A stretch of 64,000 nt of DNA from Psettodes erumei (lineage: Eukaryota > Chordata > Actinopteri > Pleuronectiformes > Psettodidae): assembly GCA_016785225.1 (NCBI GenBank), contig JAFBJZ010000871.1:1178001-1242000 (forward strand). Reading direction: 5' to 3'. Below, one piece after another: positions 36,791 to 47,919 of this stretch. The notes under the pieces are model-generated. The model made no database searches and was not told the origin of the DNA. It saw nothing but the letters and a program-made list of their open reading frames with translations. Both the position numbers and the translations under genes were made by a program. How positions within the stretch are numbered: the stretch's first letter is position 1; each line of letters starts with the position of its first letter.

Positions 36791-38089
36791 AGGGGGGGGT
36801 GTTTTTCAGCACATGAACCTGCAGACTTTCGAAATCATGGTCAAGTGATTCATTGCGTTTTCATCCCGTGAAAGGTATTGAATTCATTTTCTGTGAGTTA
36901 ACTGGTTTGCCATGCTGTTGCTGTATTTATGTGTGCAGTAATGACTGTGGTCAGTACGACTTATATGCTCTTCAGGGTCCTTGCGCTCGAGTAGAGGCGT
37001 CCCACAGAGGGTGGCTCCCGACTACAGGCATTTAAGTTGACAAGACTATTTCTGATTACACTGTATTGATTATATTCAATGAGCATGGAGGCAGGATATC
37101 TACTTGGCAAGTGGTTAAGTAATGAGCGTGGCAATTAAAGTCTACTGCTTAAAATCAATGACGTCTCATGGGAGAGGTCATAGTTCACTATATCTATTAC
37201 TGACTGTGGATGACGGCATAAGGAGTCTTCATACAAGAAACGCCATGCAGAAAAGAGTAGAGGGTCCCGAAAGAGCGCTGTGCAGATTAACAGTAACGTT
37301 AGAATTCCCGGTGCATCTTGTCATTACTACCGACACCGTACATATTTGAACCTCTTTAATCAATTAGCACTGTCATGATGTTTGTCAAAACATTTTCTTC
37401 TTCTCATCCTGTTCCTTTACTGTTTTGCATATCAAATAAATAGCTAGCATTGTTGTAGGCTCGTCAAATAGACATTGCATGCGTTGCATTGGAATGCCTT
37501 ACACATTAGAATAATAATTGTTTCCATCCGTCTCCCGCTCGCTCAACCACCTACCATTAACGGACGCTTTGAACGCTTTTGCTTTGTTTGTGCCTTGAGG
37601 ACAGCACTCTGGGTTTCAGTGGTGTGCTGTTACAGCGAGTAAGACCTGTCGTCTGATTATGGTAATCAAACAAATATCTTAGTTAATGCTGCAGTAACTG
37701 CTTGATTTTAAAATTCCACACAAAGCATCTTTAAAAGTAATAAAGCCGATGTTTTTGCACATTGACGAAGCAGTAGCACAGGTCTCAGCCTGGTGATGAA
37801 AGATGAACACGGCAGAACCCTGTTCGCTTTAAGCTTTGGAAACTAGCACAACGACCAATCACAAGCCTTCGTCAGAAAGGTTAGGCTCATTATCATTATC
37901 AACCTGCTTCACTGTAAACCTTTTGATAGTGTCATTTTGAATGCACAAGTACTGATGTATGTAATGAGCCTGCATGTGTTTGTGACATATGTGCCTTCTT
38001 GTATGTGCACGTGCGTTACACCCTCACTGACACAGACACACAACCTGTACAGGTCTTCCTGGAGTCTCCCAGTTATAGCAGATGGTCTT
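36791..38089. other. No recognisable feature
   Basis: It begins with a G8 run (AGGGGGGGGTG at about 36,791-36,800). The remainder is unique-looking. No exon or mobile element was recognised. Confidence 0.45.
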
Positions 38090-38098
38090 TTGGCTCCA

Positions 38099-38138
<40 letters not shown>

Positions 38139-38410
38139 TTTCTCTCCTGTCTCTCCATAGCTCACTCCACCAATCTCTTTCCTGTCTTTCTCCCTTTCTG
38201 TTTCCATCTCTTTGTCCATCTGTTGCTGTATCGCTCTCTCTCCACCAATCTCTCTGTTGTCTTTCTGCCTCTCTGTTGTCTTCTCGTCTCCCCGCTTTAT
38301 TTTTCTCTCGCTCTCCCTTCTTCTCTTCCTTTTTACTTTATATATCTCCATGCCTCTCTTTCCCACAGACTGACTCTCTCTCTCTCTCTCTCTCTTTCTT
38401 TCTCTTGCAA
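38090..38410. repeat. Pyrimidine-rich tract with two (CT)n cores
   Basis: Uninterrupted CT runs at 38,102-38,133 and 38,374-38,396 bracket a C/T-biased stretch with repeated CTCCACCAATCTCT and GTTGTCTTTCTGCC words. The 227-codon plus frame and 241-codon minus frame across it (Ser/Leu-rich and Arg/Glu-rich respectively) are composition artefacts. Confidence 0.85.
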
Positions 38411-38567
38411 ATGACCTGTGCTTTTGGGATTGTGTGTCTGTGTGTTTCCTGGGGGAGGTTACTTGAGTTGACAAGGCCACTAGCAGTGCCTTGCCATGCC
38501 ACCTTGATGCTGTGCCAGCGTGCGTTTGTGTGTATGTGTGTGCCCTCTGGACTGAGCAAACATCAGA

Positions 38568-38571
<4 letters not shown>

Positions 38572-38599
<28 letters not shown>
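38572..38599. repeat. (GT)14 microsatellite
   Basis: An uninterrupted GT run is followed by GGTTGTCTATC and a second, shorter GT patch at 38,626-38,638. Confidence 0.95.
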
Positions 38600-39767
38600 G
38601 TTGTCTATCTATGTGTGTGAGTATCGTGTGTGTGTGTAATCGGGTTGACAGGGTTGGCTGCAGGTCCTTGCCACCTTGTCTGTATGCCAGTGTGGCACAG
38701 TCTTTTTCCAGTGTATTATTTTCAGACTGCATCTGATGAATCCGAGTTTGATACTGAACACTGATTTTCTTCTTTACTAGCCCCGTGCCTGACATCAAAA
38801 ACCTTCATTTATGCCTTTTTTATCCCCTCAATTTCTAGTAAGCGGGTAAATAATAATCGCAAAGCATCACGTCATGCCAATTGTTTGGGCTAATTTTTAG
38901 AACAAATCTCCAAACAATATTTATTAACCAAACATTGTCAGCCTCAGTTAAGTTTAATTTATTTTTTAGCTTCCCTCTGCCCTTTCCGGCTGATTTCAAC
39001 ACTCTCACAGTAGAAATTGCCGCAATTGTTCTAAATGTTAAAAAAAATAATAAAATAAATAGAGGCACAGCAGCAGAAAATAATGAAAAAAGAGGTGTTA
39101 AATGCCGGAGCTGGTGTTCAGATTGCTGTATTGTCAAACTGCATTTTCTCCGTGCTCACATTCTGTCTTGTCACGCTTTCTGAAAATATAGCACAAGCAG
39201 TCAACCAAGCAAAATCGCTTGAACCTAAGACGGAGGAAAAAAAACCCCTCCAAGGCTTCATCTTTTCCTCTGCCACTTTACCTCTGCTCTCAGCACCCCC
39301 CCACCCCCTCATTTCTCCCTATCTTTGTCTCCTCCTTTCCCTCCCACCTGGCAACGTTTCTCTCGATCTACCTCCTTCACTCTTTTCATCCCTCTCCCGC
39401 TGAATCATTAATGCCTACCATGTCATGATCCGTGTGGATGTGAGCTGTGTTCAGAATGATTATTCCTTCTTACTGAGCTCACTTGATCTCCCACTTGCTG
39501 CTGCACACAGGCAGCAAACTCCCGACTTCTAACACAGCTTATCATCAAATATTAACTAAAAGGCCCAAATTAACATAAAATGACATAAATGTGTAGATGT
39601 AGTTGCATACGCTTTCCCACTGTCTCTCTCTCTCTCTTCGCTAAAATTATCACTTTGTATCATTTCACGGGTATTTTGTCGGAGAAAATACAAAGACTTC
39701 ACAGATTCACTCATTGAACACCCTTATCTGACAGTGACTACAGTAAAGCTTCAAATCTTTGTGTTTT

Positions 39768-39774
<7 letters not shown>
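38600..39774. other. No recognisable feature
   Basis: Mostly AT-rich DNA with a C-rich/pyrimidine patch at 39,240-39,400. Nothing was identified. Confidence 0.45.

Positions 39775-39802
<28 letters not shown>
39775..39802. repeat. (GT)14 microsatellite
   Basis: An uninterrupted GT run preceded by GTGTGC. Confidence 0.95.
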
Positions 39803-41303
39803 CTCTAAGCCTTGCCACAAGTGAACCATTCTCAGGCTTCCACTGCAGCACATTATGCAATAGCCTACACTCAATCAGTCTCTCCTCTTCTCCCATTTTT
39901 CTCACTCAGTCTTGGTTGCAGCGGTTGTGCGTGCGGTGTCTGGTCATCTATGCAGTGTGTGTGCATTTTCACGCACCACTACTCCAATGCATGTGCATAT
40001 GCATTTGAAAAAAAGAGTCTTACGTCTCACAACAGCGCTAATTTAAAGTCTGAACAGGCCGAGCAGACACAGCGTCGGCCATAAATCTGTCTGTCCTATA
40101 TGCATCGCCATGAACCTGCAACCTCAGTCGCGTATGCAGACGTCAACAGTAGAACAACGCAGATTTGTCCCCAGAACAAGTCCTCGGCGCAAAGGCGACA
40201 TTTGTGCAACATTACCAATCCCTCGGCCGATCCAGGTGGCCCACAGACACACTGCTATAAGGGCCGGCGTTTTTGAAAGTCATCATTAGTGTTGCTCAAA
40301 GTTAATCATCAACTCCAATGATGGATGCACTTCTCCAAGCATCATTTCCAAGACGTTTATTGCCGCACTGTCTCAAATCAAGTTGTCGACAACTGCGCAG
40401 CTTTAAATAACTGCAATCAACTTCTTGTCCATTTTGCACTATTTCTCATGAAGTGGGAACACAACAGACAGGGAAACAAGAGTTATGTTCTGTTTAATCA
40501 GAGTCTCTGTCAACAAGTTCTCGTACCTAAACGACAAGCACCGGTCCGCACATATCAGTGCTGAACGCTAACACGGGCTATTTTAGGCAGTTTAGAGTCT
40601 CACCTCAAAAGAGATGAAAGCAACAATAAAATATGCCGTTTGCAAGATTCTTCTTATTCCAGGCAACACTTTTGTGCATTGATTTCAGCGATGAATTTTG
40701 TAACGCCACATGAATGTTAACCTTAATTAAAAGACGAAGAAGCGATATGTAAATTCGTAAGCCCATGTGAGTCGATTTGCCAACTCATGCTGTTCCTGTC
40801 AGTGGTTTCCAATAAGAACAGCATGTGTATTTTACTTATACTGATTTTACTCATTTTATCAATACACTCAACGCTTGCATCATCTACTGGGGCAGCCAAT
40901 ACACCAAAGTGGGCTGCAGAGTAAGAATGCAGAAGAATGCAGCAGGAAATGATGAACTTGTGTGTCTGTTTACAATTTGTTGGCTGAAAGGATTCATTGT
41001 ATGACAGTGTTGTACTATAAGAGAGTTGTAAGACTATAAGAGAAAATTTATGTATGTCCACTATGTGGAAATAACATCATTTCCTGTGAATCCCACATGG
41101 TAAAGGCTGACTTGAATCACCATGAAAACTAGTGTCAAACCGCTGGAAACCACTGCATAGACAGGTACTTACAGTATATATGTATGTGTGCAATGTATAT
41201 ATGAGCAATAATTTCATTCAGCTGTTATATCTCATTTACCGTTAGCTCGTGTTTATATTGAGCTCAGCTGTTGCGCACTCTCACTCTCTCTCTCACACGC
41301 ACG
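39803..41303. other. No gene; one small inverted repeat
   Basis: A 10-bp perfect inverted repeat, CATGCTGTTC (40,786-40,795) and GAACAGCATG (40,816-40,825), is separated by 20 nt. The DNA around 40,000-40,300 is somewhat CpG-richer. Nothing else was recognised. Confidence 0.5.
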
Positions 41304-41329
41304 CACACACACACACACACACACACACC
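41304..41329. repeat. (CA)n microsatellite
   Basis: An uninterrupted CA run preceded by CTCTCTCTCACACGCACG. Confidence 0.95.
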
Positions 41330-42440
41330 ACAAGCTGTACAGTAGGCAGAGTCTGGTTGAGCTGCAGTCTTATATAAGAGCTTAAAACATCTGAGAAGCC
41401 TCTGCACCGCTGTGCCGGTGTGAGTGGCTGGGAAAGACGGAGGGAAGAGGGCCAGAATTAAGAAGGGAGAAGAAAAAATGGATGTGTATGAGACCGAGAG
41501 AGGCAGAAATGACAGAGGGATATTCAGTTGGAAGAGGAGGAAGGGGAGACAAAAGGCACAATGAGGAGTTATGACGGAAGATGTTGAGTGTAGGGAGGCC
41601 TACGGTATGCTGCCAGGATGTAATTTAAATGCAGCATTGTTGGCAGATGTACAACAAATATCATATTTATGTGATAATTTTGCCATCTGTACTATGTCTA
41701 ATCAATAATGCTAAACATCCCGTAATGTATGGTAATTGGATCATACACTGATCTGACACTTGAGCCGTGTTAGCTATAACCAATCTCGTCGATCTGATTC
41801 AAGTATATTTCAAGGCATGTTCAGGATAGTAAAATATGGATCCTGTGATCCTCTTCTCACGTGATGTCTTTTCAGCCAGTCATGCTCGTTGTAATGACTC
41901 ATGAGATGTTGTTAGCTTAATTAACTATGTTAACCACATGAGGCTATGTAGAAATTGAGCTGATAAGGTGAACGTGCTTTTTAAAATTTAATTTCAGTGT
42001 ATATGTTGAAAAGCCTATGACTCCTTCGCTGTTTCCGACCTTTAGTTTATTGAACGGTTGTACTTTGGTTTTCAGTGCCGGGACATTTGAGTTCTAAACA
42101 CCCACATGCATCAGATAAGTGTGATAGCATGTAGGTAGATTGGTCAATCTATAGACAGGATATGTGTTTTCTGAAATTACACATTTACACCTATTTGTTC
42201 TCTTGGTTATGACTTGAAAACAATTATCTTCCTCAAAATATGACAATCATAAGCCGTTATGATACTAGAATACATTCCCTCTCTCTCTGGCAAGGTGGAA
42301 ACACAGTAACAGACTCATTGTTTTGATCAGCAGGAAGTCATGCATAGAAAGACAAAACAAATTTTATCAGGCAGCATTGTTCCTGTCGTGTTTTCTCTGA
42401 AAATGTCTGTGACAGATTATATATTGGGAAGACAGAAATA
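41330..42440. other. No recognisable gene
   Basis: The stretch 41,430-41,560 is purine-rich (GACGGAGGGAAGAGG, GGAAGAGGAGGAAGG). The remainder is AT-rich with no recognised element. Confidence 0.5.
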
Positions 42441-42563
42441 TTTGGAATAGCTCAGTCGAGCCAGAATTTATCGGTGAATCATTCTGGTTCACATCCCAAC
42501 ATGTTTAATTATAAGGTAGTCGCTTTGGATTAAAGCGTCTGCTAAATGCATAAATGTAAGTTA
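42441..42563 (+). mobile_element. tRNA-derived SINE with fish retroposon tail
   Basis: A box A-like TAGCTCAGTCG (42,448-42,458) and a box B-like GGTTCACATCCC (42,486-42,497) are about 38 bp apart, the spacing of a tRNA-type internal pol III promoter. They are followed after a short linker by GTAGTCGCTTTGGATTAAAG and CGTCTGCTAAATGCATAAATG (42,518-42,558). That order of tRNA head then LINE-shared tail is the standard SINE architecture, and the tail is common across fish. Head mismatches suggest an old, inactive copy. Flanking target duplications were not found. Confidence 0.75.
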
Positions 42564-42779
42564 TGGGATCAGATCATTTCATCCTTATCTTGAATTGAGG
42601 AGCAGTGATTAAAAAAAAATAAGCATGACCGTCACATTGCCACAGAAAATGAAAGCAAAAGTTAGACAAAAGCATTTTTGGGGCCCTCAGATACAGGAGG
42701 TGTTACTCAACAGTAGCACTGATGGATTTACTACTGCTCTATAGCTGACAACAGTGAACAGTAGGTGAACCTTCTACCA
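42564..42779. other. No recognisable feature
   Basis: Spacer with a short poly-A (AAAAAAAATAAGC at 42,611-42,623). Nothing else was identified. Confidence 0.5.
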
Positions 42780-43030
42780 TCTGCAAACAACAGAAATGGG
42801 CATCCAGGGGGGTAAGGAAGGGGGAGGAGATGAGAGGACAGGAGAGATGAAGATGAAAAAGGATCACACCTGAACTTGAAGGACACAGGAAGAAAGAGGT
42901 ATAAGGCGGGTTGGAAATGAAGAACAAAAGGTGGTGGAGAGTGAAAAGACTGAATATACACAGCAGAGATGATTGTTGTAGGAAGAATAATATGTAGGGA
43001 CTGTAGAAGGGACAGGAGGAAGGAAAAATG
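42780..43030. repeat. Purine-rich (plus strand) tract
   Basis: GGGGGGTAAGGAAGGGGGAGGAG, GAAGATGAAAAAGG and similar words. The minus strand gives two overlapping Ser/Leu/Phe/Pro-rich artefact frames. Confidence 0.65.
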
Positions 43031-43822
43031 GTGCTTAAATAGTATCAATCATTTGAAAGAATAACTTTTTATCTGTCAACTGAGCACAATTGATCACTTC
43101 AGTCACAATGAGCACCTTGTCCTCTTTTCATTAACAGGGACCCATGGAATTTCCCATCCACACACTGGTGATAGTGCCTGAGTGAGAAATTATATGCAAT
43201 TTTTTTAATGTATACAACCTTAATACATTTGCACACAAGGACAGTTGCCGGTGTATGTGTACTTCAAAGTTGATTCATTGTCGTCTGAAAGTCAAGCTCG
43301 GTGATTTCGCAGACCCCGTCAGTGCGTCGTGTGGAAAAATCACCTGGATGAGTGACTTTTGAGACGCGTGGAAATGAAATCCTTCAACAGCATTGGTGGC
43401 TGCGCTGAAGGTGCCACATTCATGTCTGTGTGTGTGTTTTGGATGAACTTGTGTGTCTCTCTCCGCTTGGCTTGCCGTCTGCCCAATTAACTGGCTGCTT
43501 TAGTCTTTTTTTTTTCTTCAGACTGGTCTCACGGTGCACTTCCTTCTCAAACTTTTTGAAATCCCTCCTTAGGCAGCATTTAGTCTGACTAACGCGTGGA
43601 TGGTAATGCACGCTGTAAGAAAACAATGTGAGAACAGAAAAACCATTAATTGCATCATTGATTTTGAATATCTCCCCAGTAATCTAAAAAATGTTTAGCC
43701 ACAAAATAGTAAAATCACAAATTCAAGGTTTTCCTCTAGCCTCTTTTGTCTGATAAACAGTGCAGAACCTAAAGATATCCAATTTCCAACAAACAAAAAC
43801 CAAAGAAGATGAGTCCTGCTGT
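43031..43822. other. No recognisable feature
   Basis: Unique-looking DNA up to the target duplication of the solo LTR. Nothing was identified. Confidence 0.5.
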
Positions 43823-43827
43823 TAAGC
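43823..43827. repeat. Target-site duplication, left copy (TAAGC)
   Basis: TAAGC directly precedes the TG start of the solo LTR and is identical to 44,341-44,345. Confidence 0.88.
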
Positions 43828-44340
43828 TGTTATGATCTGTGTCCTTTTGGGTTTCTGTCTGTGTTTTCCCCTGGTTGCTTCCTCACATGTTTTGGGTGGT
43901 TCCTGGTGTTGCTATCTGTTAGGGCTCCCCCTGGTGTTCTTCCCCTTTTGGTTAATCACCGGGCTAATTCCCTGCACCTGTGTCTCGTTTGCTCGTCACT
44001 CCACAGTGTACTTAAACCCCTGCCTCACACTTCCCTGGTTTCGCAACCTGACCATTTCATGCCTGAGCCGAGAACCCTGTACGCTAGCCTGATCTGTTTC
44101 CGTAGACACATTTTTGCCTGACCACCGTTTCTTGCCCTAGCCCATTGGATTTGTTCGCTGTGTCTCTGGTTTTTGACTCGGACTGTTTGACCACGCCTCT
44201 GGTTTTGCTGCCCTGGTTGTCTGACCCTGATAACATACTTGTGACACAGATTTTTGGATTTGTGACTTTTGGATTGTTGATAATAAAGATCATTGCCAGC
44301 ACACACTGTCTTGCGCCTGGTTCCTGTACTGATCATCACA
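43828..44340 (+). mobile_element. Complete solo LTR (513 bp) of an LTR retrotransposon
   Basis: The element begins TGTTATGATC and ends GATCATCACA, imperfect inverted ends with the canonical TG...CA termini. It is flanked by an exact 5-bp target-site duplication, TAAGC (43,823-43,827 and 44,341-44,345). Inside are a TATA-like TACTTAAAC (about 44,009) and an AATAAA polyadenylation signal (44,282-44,287), followed by the CA-rich R/U5 end. A single LTR with matching flanks is the usual product of LTR-LTR recombination that removes the internal coding part, so no gag or pol is present. Short overlapping frames on both strands inside it are not genes. The 5-bp duplication fits Gypsy-type or ERV-type integrases; I lean to a Gypsy-like element from general resemblance only. 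Intact ends suggest fairly recent insertion. Confidence 0.9.
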
Positions 44341-44345
44341 TAAGC
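44341..44345. repeat. Target-site duplication, right copy (TAAGC)
   Basis: TAAGC directly follows the CA end of the solo LTR and is identical to 43,823-43,827. Confidence 0.88.
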
Positions 44346-45589
44346 GCTGTAAGTGCACGGCTGAGGAAATGCTAAACTTCTGCTCCATGAGTTCGGATGA
44401 ACCCGTTGCTCTGCCATTGGCCAAATGCTACTTCTGACGCTGACGGAACAAATAAGATTGCGGCTGTCTCTGGAGTAGCTCTGCTTCAGAGAGACGTTGG
44501 TGTAACTAAACCTCTGACACACTCAACAGTGACCCTTTTCGTCCTCCTGTTACTCATCTCTGCACAAGTGCGTCTCTCAGTTCATATGTATTAACACAAT
44601 TGGACAATTATTGTGATTTGGGCTCGGCTCCTGACTCTGCTTACTCACCCCTCCACTAGAAAGGCCAATGTATGGCTTTGTTTCCGTCTACTAGAATTAA
44701 CTTCCACTTTCCCCCGCTGTTGATTTTCTCCGACTTGACATTTTCACCCCTTCTCCTTTCATATTCACTCTCTCTCATCATCTGATTGCTGTGTATTTAT
44801 GTGACAGGGTGCTACGCTCAGAGTAGTGGCTACTCACCCTTACAATATGGAAGAAAATGCGTGTGTTTGAATCTTTCAACTACCATTAGCTTCTCTTCCT
44901 CTTCACCCCGCTCGTTTATTCATTCGTTATTTCTTCCGCAACACTCAGTTTTCTTTTTTTTTTGCACAGCTAAAGCGCCTGACACAGAGGTTTCTTTGAG
45001 CACACTGCATAAATGTTGCTGCATTTTTGAGAGCTGTCAATATGAATATTCTGAAATTCGCTCTTCCCATTTGTTAATGATCCAACAAATACCAGTCAAT
45101 TAACAGGGAAGGAAAGAAAAGAGAAAATCCAACCGAGAAATATGAGTAAAAAAAAATCCCCCAAGGATCTTCAGGGCTGAAGTCGCGACTCAGACAGTTT
45201 GCCAATACTTTAATGTGTCACTCATCGTAATTTCACAGTGATTTATTAATGAGGAAAATCTACAGATAGCATTTTTGATAAGACAGTACCATCCCAGTGT
45301 GGTGTGTGGCAACCCACCCATTTTCTTACAGAGGTTAATGTGGAGGTTTGAATTCTTCTCCTCCTCACCTCTCCAAAATGTTTTTTTCCATTCCCTCGTC
45401 TCCTTTCTCTGTGCCATGTCTTACATATTAATGTGCAAAGGGTGTTGCTTTGTTCTGTTCACCAGTGTTCAAGAGGGACAAAGTAGAATCCTTTTCCTTT
45501 CATTTTGCCTAAGTTGACCTCATAGCGGGTATGTCAAATTCCTGTACAAAACTTTTATCCAGGAAGACTGAGTTTGTTTGTCATACAGT
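44346..45589. other. No gene; possible conserved block at 44,960-45,110
   Basis: The part 44,960-45,110 is repeat-free with enhancer-like AT-rich words (GAGCTGTCAATATGAATATT at 45,031-45,050, TTTGTTAATGATCC at 45,069-45,082). The rest shows no recognised element. Conservation is untested. Confidence 0.3.
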
Positions 45590-45679
45590 TGGGTCCATGT
45601 GCCTTGTCAAGATACTTTCACATGCAATGCTGATTTTTCGTTACAAATGATATTATCAGCTGAACAATTTGAGAGCAAG

Positions 45680-46460
45680 GTTAAAGTAAAAATTTTAAAA
45701 AAGAAGAATCATAGAGTATTTGGTTTGTCCCGTCTTTTGCTTCAGTGACAACATGCACTTGAGCTTGTGCAAAACCTATTGACCTGTGTTTTCCCAGCAA
45801 GCTCGCATAAAGGTTTAGGGGGGTTGAGATCAGGTGAAAGTCCATGCCAACCACAACTCCTTGTCCTTTTAGCAGTTCTTGCAAAACTTTCAGGTATGTT
45901 TGCGGTCATTATCTTTCTGCAGTGTGAATCCCTCTCCACAAATTTGCAGACCAGAGAGTATGTCTCTGAAGAACGAGGTGGCATTTCTCCATAGTCAGGG
46001 TGTAGTCAGTCTGGCGCAGGTGTCCAACTGCAAAGTAGACAAAACATCCCCAGACTGGAATATTACCACCACCAGGTTTCATTGTTGGTTTGACACACTG
46101 TGGTATTGTTGTCGCTCCTGTTTGTCTCCTTGCGTTCCCCCTTCTGTCACAAAGCGGCTTTGTTTCCCCTCCTGAGCAGTTAAGAAACCACCACTCATCC
46201 TCTGGGACCATGACAACAGTATTTGTACTGGGTCGAGCAAATTCCGTATCTGTGATGAATATCTCTCGGGGAACTAAGCTTGATGTACTGGGTTTCTGAT
46301 GATGTGGGCATTGTTGGTCTGCTTGATCATGCTTGTGATATACATGGTACAATTCAGTGCACTGCCGCCATAGAAACCTTTTGTCTAGCCATGATTGGAT
46401 GCTCAAAGAGGCCCCCCTTTGCTTAGAAGAACATTTGACTTTTGACACTTTCATTCAGCC
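45680..46460 (-). pseudogene. Decayed Tc1/mariner-type transposase (Tc1-like)
   Basis: Minus-strand readings carry Tc1 transposase landmarks in the right order. A Thr-Ile-Pro...Lys-Pro...Gly-Gly-Gly-Asn-Ile-Pro-Val-Trp-Gly-Cys-Phe core lies at about 46,030-46,120, where intact proteins have GGGS(I/V)M(V/L)WGCF. Further on, Ser-Pro-Asp-Leu-Asn-Pro (about 45,810-45,850) is the block before the third catalytic acid. The upstream segment with Val-Pro-Glu-Asp-Glu-Trp-Trp-Phe (about 46,200) sits where the first catalytic Asp region is expected. The reading changes frame near 45,910-45,985 and contains stops, and the DNDPKH-type block is unrecognisable, so the gene is dead. In intact elements this enzyme cuts and pastes the transposon at TA sites. 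Terminal inverted repeats were not identified, so element ends are unknown (perhaps about 45,590 and 46,490). Confidence 0.8.
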
Positions 46461-46589
46461 TATAACAGCCCCACGTTGCAAGTTGCGTTACTTGAACGAG
46501 CCTCTTATGTGTAGATAGTGTCAGCCTTGGTTATCTAGAAATAGTGCAAATGATAAATAGTGAGACAACTGTTCAACCTCGACAGTTTG

Positions 46590-47615
46590 TCAGTCTGAGA
46601 CATACAGTACAAGCTGAATATCATCATCATACCCTGTAATTGGCTATTAATAATATAACTTCAGGGAAGCACATTCAAAGAAATTATTATAGGACCCAAG
46701 ACAGAACCCTGGGGTGCACGCCACAGTAACGAGCAGCGGTTTGAGGAGTGAGGGGACCAAACGATACTGAAAAGCTCTGTGAGATAGGAGGAAAACTCCC
46801 GCAGATGCCCCCCCCACTGCCTAAGCCTTTCAATCAGGATGCTGTGATTTCCAGTATCAAAAGCTGCAGCAAGTGTAGCTGCAGCAGCACCAAAACAGAG
46901 CATTCACCCACATCAGAAGACTTCATTGCCATTGGAGACTCTGAGAAGACCTGCTTCAGTGGAATACTTCTGACAAAAGGCAGATTGTAATTTATCTAAA
47001 CCATTGTGTGTAGTCAAGTCATGGCAGTGAACTGTTTGGCAACAACTTTCTCTAAAACTTTTGAGATGAAAGACAGCTTAGATACGGGCCTGTTATTTTG
47101 GATGGGGTGGGTAAAGAAGGGACCAAACAACTGCCTTTTTAAGATAGGATACACCAAGATTGCAGGGAGCTTTTAATGATAGTGACCAGGCATGGACAAA
47201 GTATAGTTTTAGGCATGGCAGGAGGTAAAATATCTCCAGGGCTTTTCCATCCCTGGAGATCAATGTGATCAGTGTGGTCTTGCAGGGAAACAGGGGAGGA
47301 GTGGTCCAAAAATAATGGCCCAGGGGGATATGCAGAAAGTGGGTTTGAGGAGGGGATGGCGCTCGCCCTGGCATCTCTAATCTGATCTTCTAAGAAAGCA
47401 TGAATGTCGCTGCTGTACTTTTTGAAAATACAGGGACATCAGTAGGTACAGGACTGACAGTGTTGCTGGTGATGTCAAACAGGACTTGAGGATTGCATTT
47501 CCCGGAAGATACCAGGTCAGCAAATTAAGACGTGTTTACATTCTTAACTATGTTGTTAAACTTATTTAAATGGTCTTTTGAAATGTGCTGGCAATGGTAA
47601 TCAGCAGGTGCATTT
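46590..47615 (-). pseudogene. Decayed LINE ORF2 fragment, reverse transcriptase (L2/CR1/Rex1 group)
   Basis: Reading downward on the minus strand gives, first, Asn-Pro-Gln-Val-Leu-Phe-Asp-Ile (about 47,490-47,515), the 'NPRVLFDTI' linker between endonuclease and reverse transcriptase. Next comes a Leu-Lys-Lys-Ala-Val-Val segment (about 47,115-47,140). Then Ala-Ala-Phe-Asp-Thr-Gly-Asn-His-Ser-Ile-Leu-Ile (about 46,830-46,865) matches the RT motif with catalytic Asp, 'SAAFDTVDHSIL'. Pro-Gln-Gly-Ser-Val-Leu-Gly-Pro (about 46,690-46,715) matches RT motif B'. Last is Tyr-Asp-Asp-Asp (46,620-46,631), the YADD active-site box with Ala to Asp, followed by Ile-Gln-Leu. Several frame changes and stops separate these blocks. 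The endonuclease and the 3' tail are missing. The fragment lies next to the Tc1 relic, and the junction is around 46,460-46,590. Confidence 0.85.
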
Positions 47616-47919
47616 TTGTCAATAGTCGATCACAGACCTCCACCAAAGAGGCGTCCTGAGCCTCATTAAGTCTTATTATTATTTAATAAGTGATATCTGG
47701 TTGCAAATAGAAAGTTAACGAGCAAAGAAATCACACAATATGAAGTATAGAAGACATCAGATTACTGTAAACCATGTAAAAACTTGAATTATAATTTACA
47801 ATAATCCATATTACTGTTATCAGTGTGCTAATTCATTGCAAAACACTCCTACATACATGAAAACAAACAAGAACAAACAGTTAACTGCACATAAGCAAAA
47901 TGGATTTAACCGTTTTGAG
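47616..47919. other. No recognisable feature
   Basis: AT-rich spacer upstream of the LINE fragment's coding direction. No endonuclease-domain remnant was seen. Confidence 0.5.

Noticed and set aside
37937..38798. 227-codon plus and 241-codon minus frames overlapping each other
   Set aside because: Produced by (CT)n, (GT)n and pyrimidine bias. The readings are simple-repeat peptides.
43832..44594. Overlapping plus and minus frames of 65-165 codons
   Set aside because: They lie largely inside the solo LTR or run out of it, and LTRs do not normally encode protein. No gag/pol motif is seen.
46529..46542. Resemblance to miR-9 (TTGGTTATCTAG)
   Set aside because: Only 12 nt match, inside the LINE/Tc1 junction. 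The complementary precursor arm is absent.
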